DNA from: Mesostigma viride | Taxonomy: Eukaryota; Streptophyta; Mesostigmatophyceae; Mesostigmatales; Mesostigmataceae | Length of the DNA: 64,000 nucleotides | Assembly (NCBI GenBank): GCA_009746045.1 | Contig: RPFO01000059.1 | Coordinates: 2,676,568 to 2,740,567, forward strand | Direction of reading: 5' to 3' | Shown here: piece by piece, positions 62,854 to 64,000 of the stretch | Numbering within the stretch: the first letter of the stretch is position 1 | Layout: each line of letters starts with the position of its first letter | Made by a program: the position numbers and the translations under genes | The notes under the pieces: generated by a model | Database searches by the model: none | What the model saw: only the letters and a program-made list of their open reading frames with translations | Told to the model about the DNA's origin: nothing

Positions 62854-64000
62854 CCCCTAAACCGTCCTCGTGCCGATTTTCGACTGCGAGTTTTTCTCAT
62901 GCCTCACATTCGGCATGAGTTTGTGCGCCCTGTAGGGATTTGGCGGGAAGGTTTTGGCGGGAACCAACTAGACCACCGAAAAGATCTAGATTCACTCTAT
63001 CCGTAGGACACTTGTCTGACCGTATTTGACCACCGTATCAGGGTGGAAACCCTGGTCAAAGTCAACAGGGTACCCTGGTGCATGCAGGTTTGGGCGGTAA
63101 AAAAAATTGACAAAAACGTACGAAAACGAAGGATGCGAAGAAAGGGGGGAGCGCGGACGTAGACATGGCGGACGAAATGCAGGCAGATATACGGACTTTC
63201 AAGGTAAAGAAGGGCATTTTCATGGCAGTGCCTGTGGAAAAATTCGGACTAGACTGGGCGATAGAGCAGTATGGGGAAAAACACAGCGAGGTACGTTTGC
63301 CGGGCAAGGTAGTGACAGTGAACAGGTCCGGAGATGGTGCACGGTGCTATTTCCCGGACGACAAGCTCACGTACCCATTCACCCGTGAGCAGATTTTCAT
63401 ATATTCGTGCAGCTCAGATGAGTACGAAGCTCTAGTGAAAGAATACGCAGCCAGGAAGGTCCCAACGGCAGGTAGCAGTGACGATGATAGCGAGCAGGGC
63501 CAGGATAGCGATTCTGACGCCGGCGAGGACGACGACGACAAATCCGAGGATATCGAGCTGCCCACACCGGTCAAGCGACGCGAGCCGGGGAAGCGCGCTG
63601 TCGGCAACCCGAAGAAGAACCCAGCCATCAGCCACGCCCCGAAAAGGCGCCGTCAGACCAAGGCGGCGGCCAGCGAGAGCGTTGTCTCGGACGCTTCCGA
63701 TGACGACTTTGTTTACCAGAAGGGTGCGGAGGGTCCGGTGCCGAGCCGTGAGGCTGAGCTCGATGATTCGTTTTTTCCTAACGACACGCCTGCCACTGAG
63801 GAGCCAGCCGAGACTGTCTGGAAATCTGGTTTCGGCAAGCCAGGTGTGTTTCCTTTTCCCGATACTCCGGTGCTGTCGCCGATGACGGGTACCGCCTGCT
63901 ATCAAAACCTTTCCCCTGCCCAGCTCAAGTTTGGGCCCCTCGGGCTGTTCTCCCTTTTCTGGTCCCAACGTGATGTCGTGGCCAAGATTGTCAAGGAGAC
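62854..64000 (+). mobile_element. Pb-2: second piggyBac element, right end outside window
   Basis: The left end is probably CCCCTAAACCGTCC at 62854, similar to the Pb-1 end CCCTTAAATGG but preceded by TTAG rather than TTAA. The subterminal hairpin CTCATGCC / GGCATGAG has an 8-base loop (62896-62919). The upstream region shares CAGGGTACCCTGG and an A-run before the ATG with Pb-1. Confidence 0.8.
63165..64000 (+). CDS. Pb-2 piggyBac transposase, N-terminal part
   Basis: ATG 63165 (MADEMQADIR), open to the window end (278 residues). The N-terminal domain (FKVKKGIFMAVPVEKFGLDW, then VRLPGKVVTVNR) aligns with Pb-1 (GIKLSVPPAIFGAGW, VRIPGSVVSLNR). A long D/E/S-rich acidic region and basic patches (KRREPGKR, PKRRRQTK) follow. 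The end (LGLFSLFW then VAKIVKET) matches the start of the catalytic domain in Pb-1 (LDLFLLFW, LEPIVAET). The catalytic Asp residues lie outside. Unlike Pb-1, no frameshift is seen. Confidence 0.9.
   Translation, partial: MADEMQADIRTFKVKKGIFMAVPVEKFGLDWAIEQYGEKHSEVRLPGKVVTVNRSGDGARCYFPDDKLTYPFTREQIFIYSCSSDEYEALVKEYAARKVPTAGSSDDDSEQGQDSDSDAGEDDDDKSEDIELPTPVKRREPGKRAVGNPKKNPAISHAPKRRRQTKAAASESVVSDASDDDFVYQKGAEGPVPSREAELDDSFFPNDTPATEEPAETVWKSGFGKPGVFPFPDTPVLSPMTGTACYQNLSPAQLKFGPLGLFSLFWSQRDVVAKIVKE

Overview
The window is eukaryotic and is a graveyard of nested transposable elements. I see no host gene, rRNA, tRNA gene or CRISPR array. An interstitial tract of plant-type telomere heptamers (TTTAGGG) at 62695-62853, chromodomain-bearing Ty3/gypsy elements and the lack of any bacterial signal suggest the green lineage (an alga or early-diverging plant). 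Other TTTAGGG organisms, for example some dinoflagellates, cannot be excluded. No gene here can settle the species.

Layout (names are mine). Co-1 (1-~6564, minus strand) is a partial copia-like retroelement lying against Gy-A. Gy-A (6565-21229, minus) is a Ty3/gypsy chromovirus split by a complete copia-like element, Co-2 (8914-17036, 5-bp target duplication TAAGA). Gy-A sits in the LTR of an older relative, Gy-E (remnant 21230-22104). Gy-E is broken at 22104/22105 by the 5' LTR of an opposite-strand element, Gy-D (plus strand, pieces from 22105 to 62685). The Gy-D LTR holds a piggyBac element, Pb-1 (22413-25718, TTAA), and 16 bp further on a whole chromovirus, Gy-C (25739-58742, target duplication ATAGC). 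Gy-C in turn holds four insertions: Tt-1 (25821-27173, TTAA), the almost intact chromovirus Gy-B (27541-38333, target duplication AATAG), Tt-2 (42033-51582, TTAA) and a 5'-truncated LINE, Li-2 (53780-54294). Tt-2 itself holds a full-length LINE, Li-1 (42183-49447). Past Gy-C, Gy-D resumes at 58748 and its gag is split by a hAT-like element (61284-62638, 8-bp duplication GCCTAAGT). Gy-D stops at 62685 against the telomeric tract, which is followed by a second piggyBac element, Pb-2 (62854 to the window end). Removing the insertions from Gy-C leaves about 10.8 kb, the same as Gy-B (10,793 bp), which supports the reconstruction.

How the genes work together. The chromoviruses encode, in transcript order: an RGG-rich ORF0 that starts in the LTR and crosses the primer-binding site; a small ORF with a caulimovirus P6/RNase H1-type hybrid-binding domain; gag; PR-RT-RNaseH-INT-chromodomain; and a large unrecognised ORF3 in the position where retroviruses keep env. 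The copia-like elements have an extra ORF before gag and a pol whose protease-like domain lies after the integrase, with an HGDD rather than YxDD reverse-transcriptase motif. Li-1 carries PHD, RING and zinc-finger modules ahead of an RT and a restriction-like endonuclease, and starts with eleven identical 170-bp monomers.

Several ORFs are broken by one- or two-base changes, some in long C/G runs. Pseudogene calls there may reflect real decay or sequencing error.
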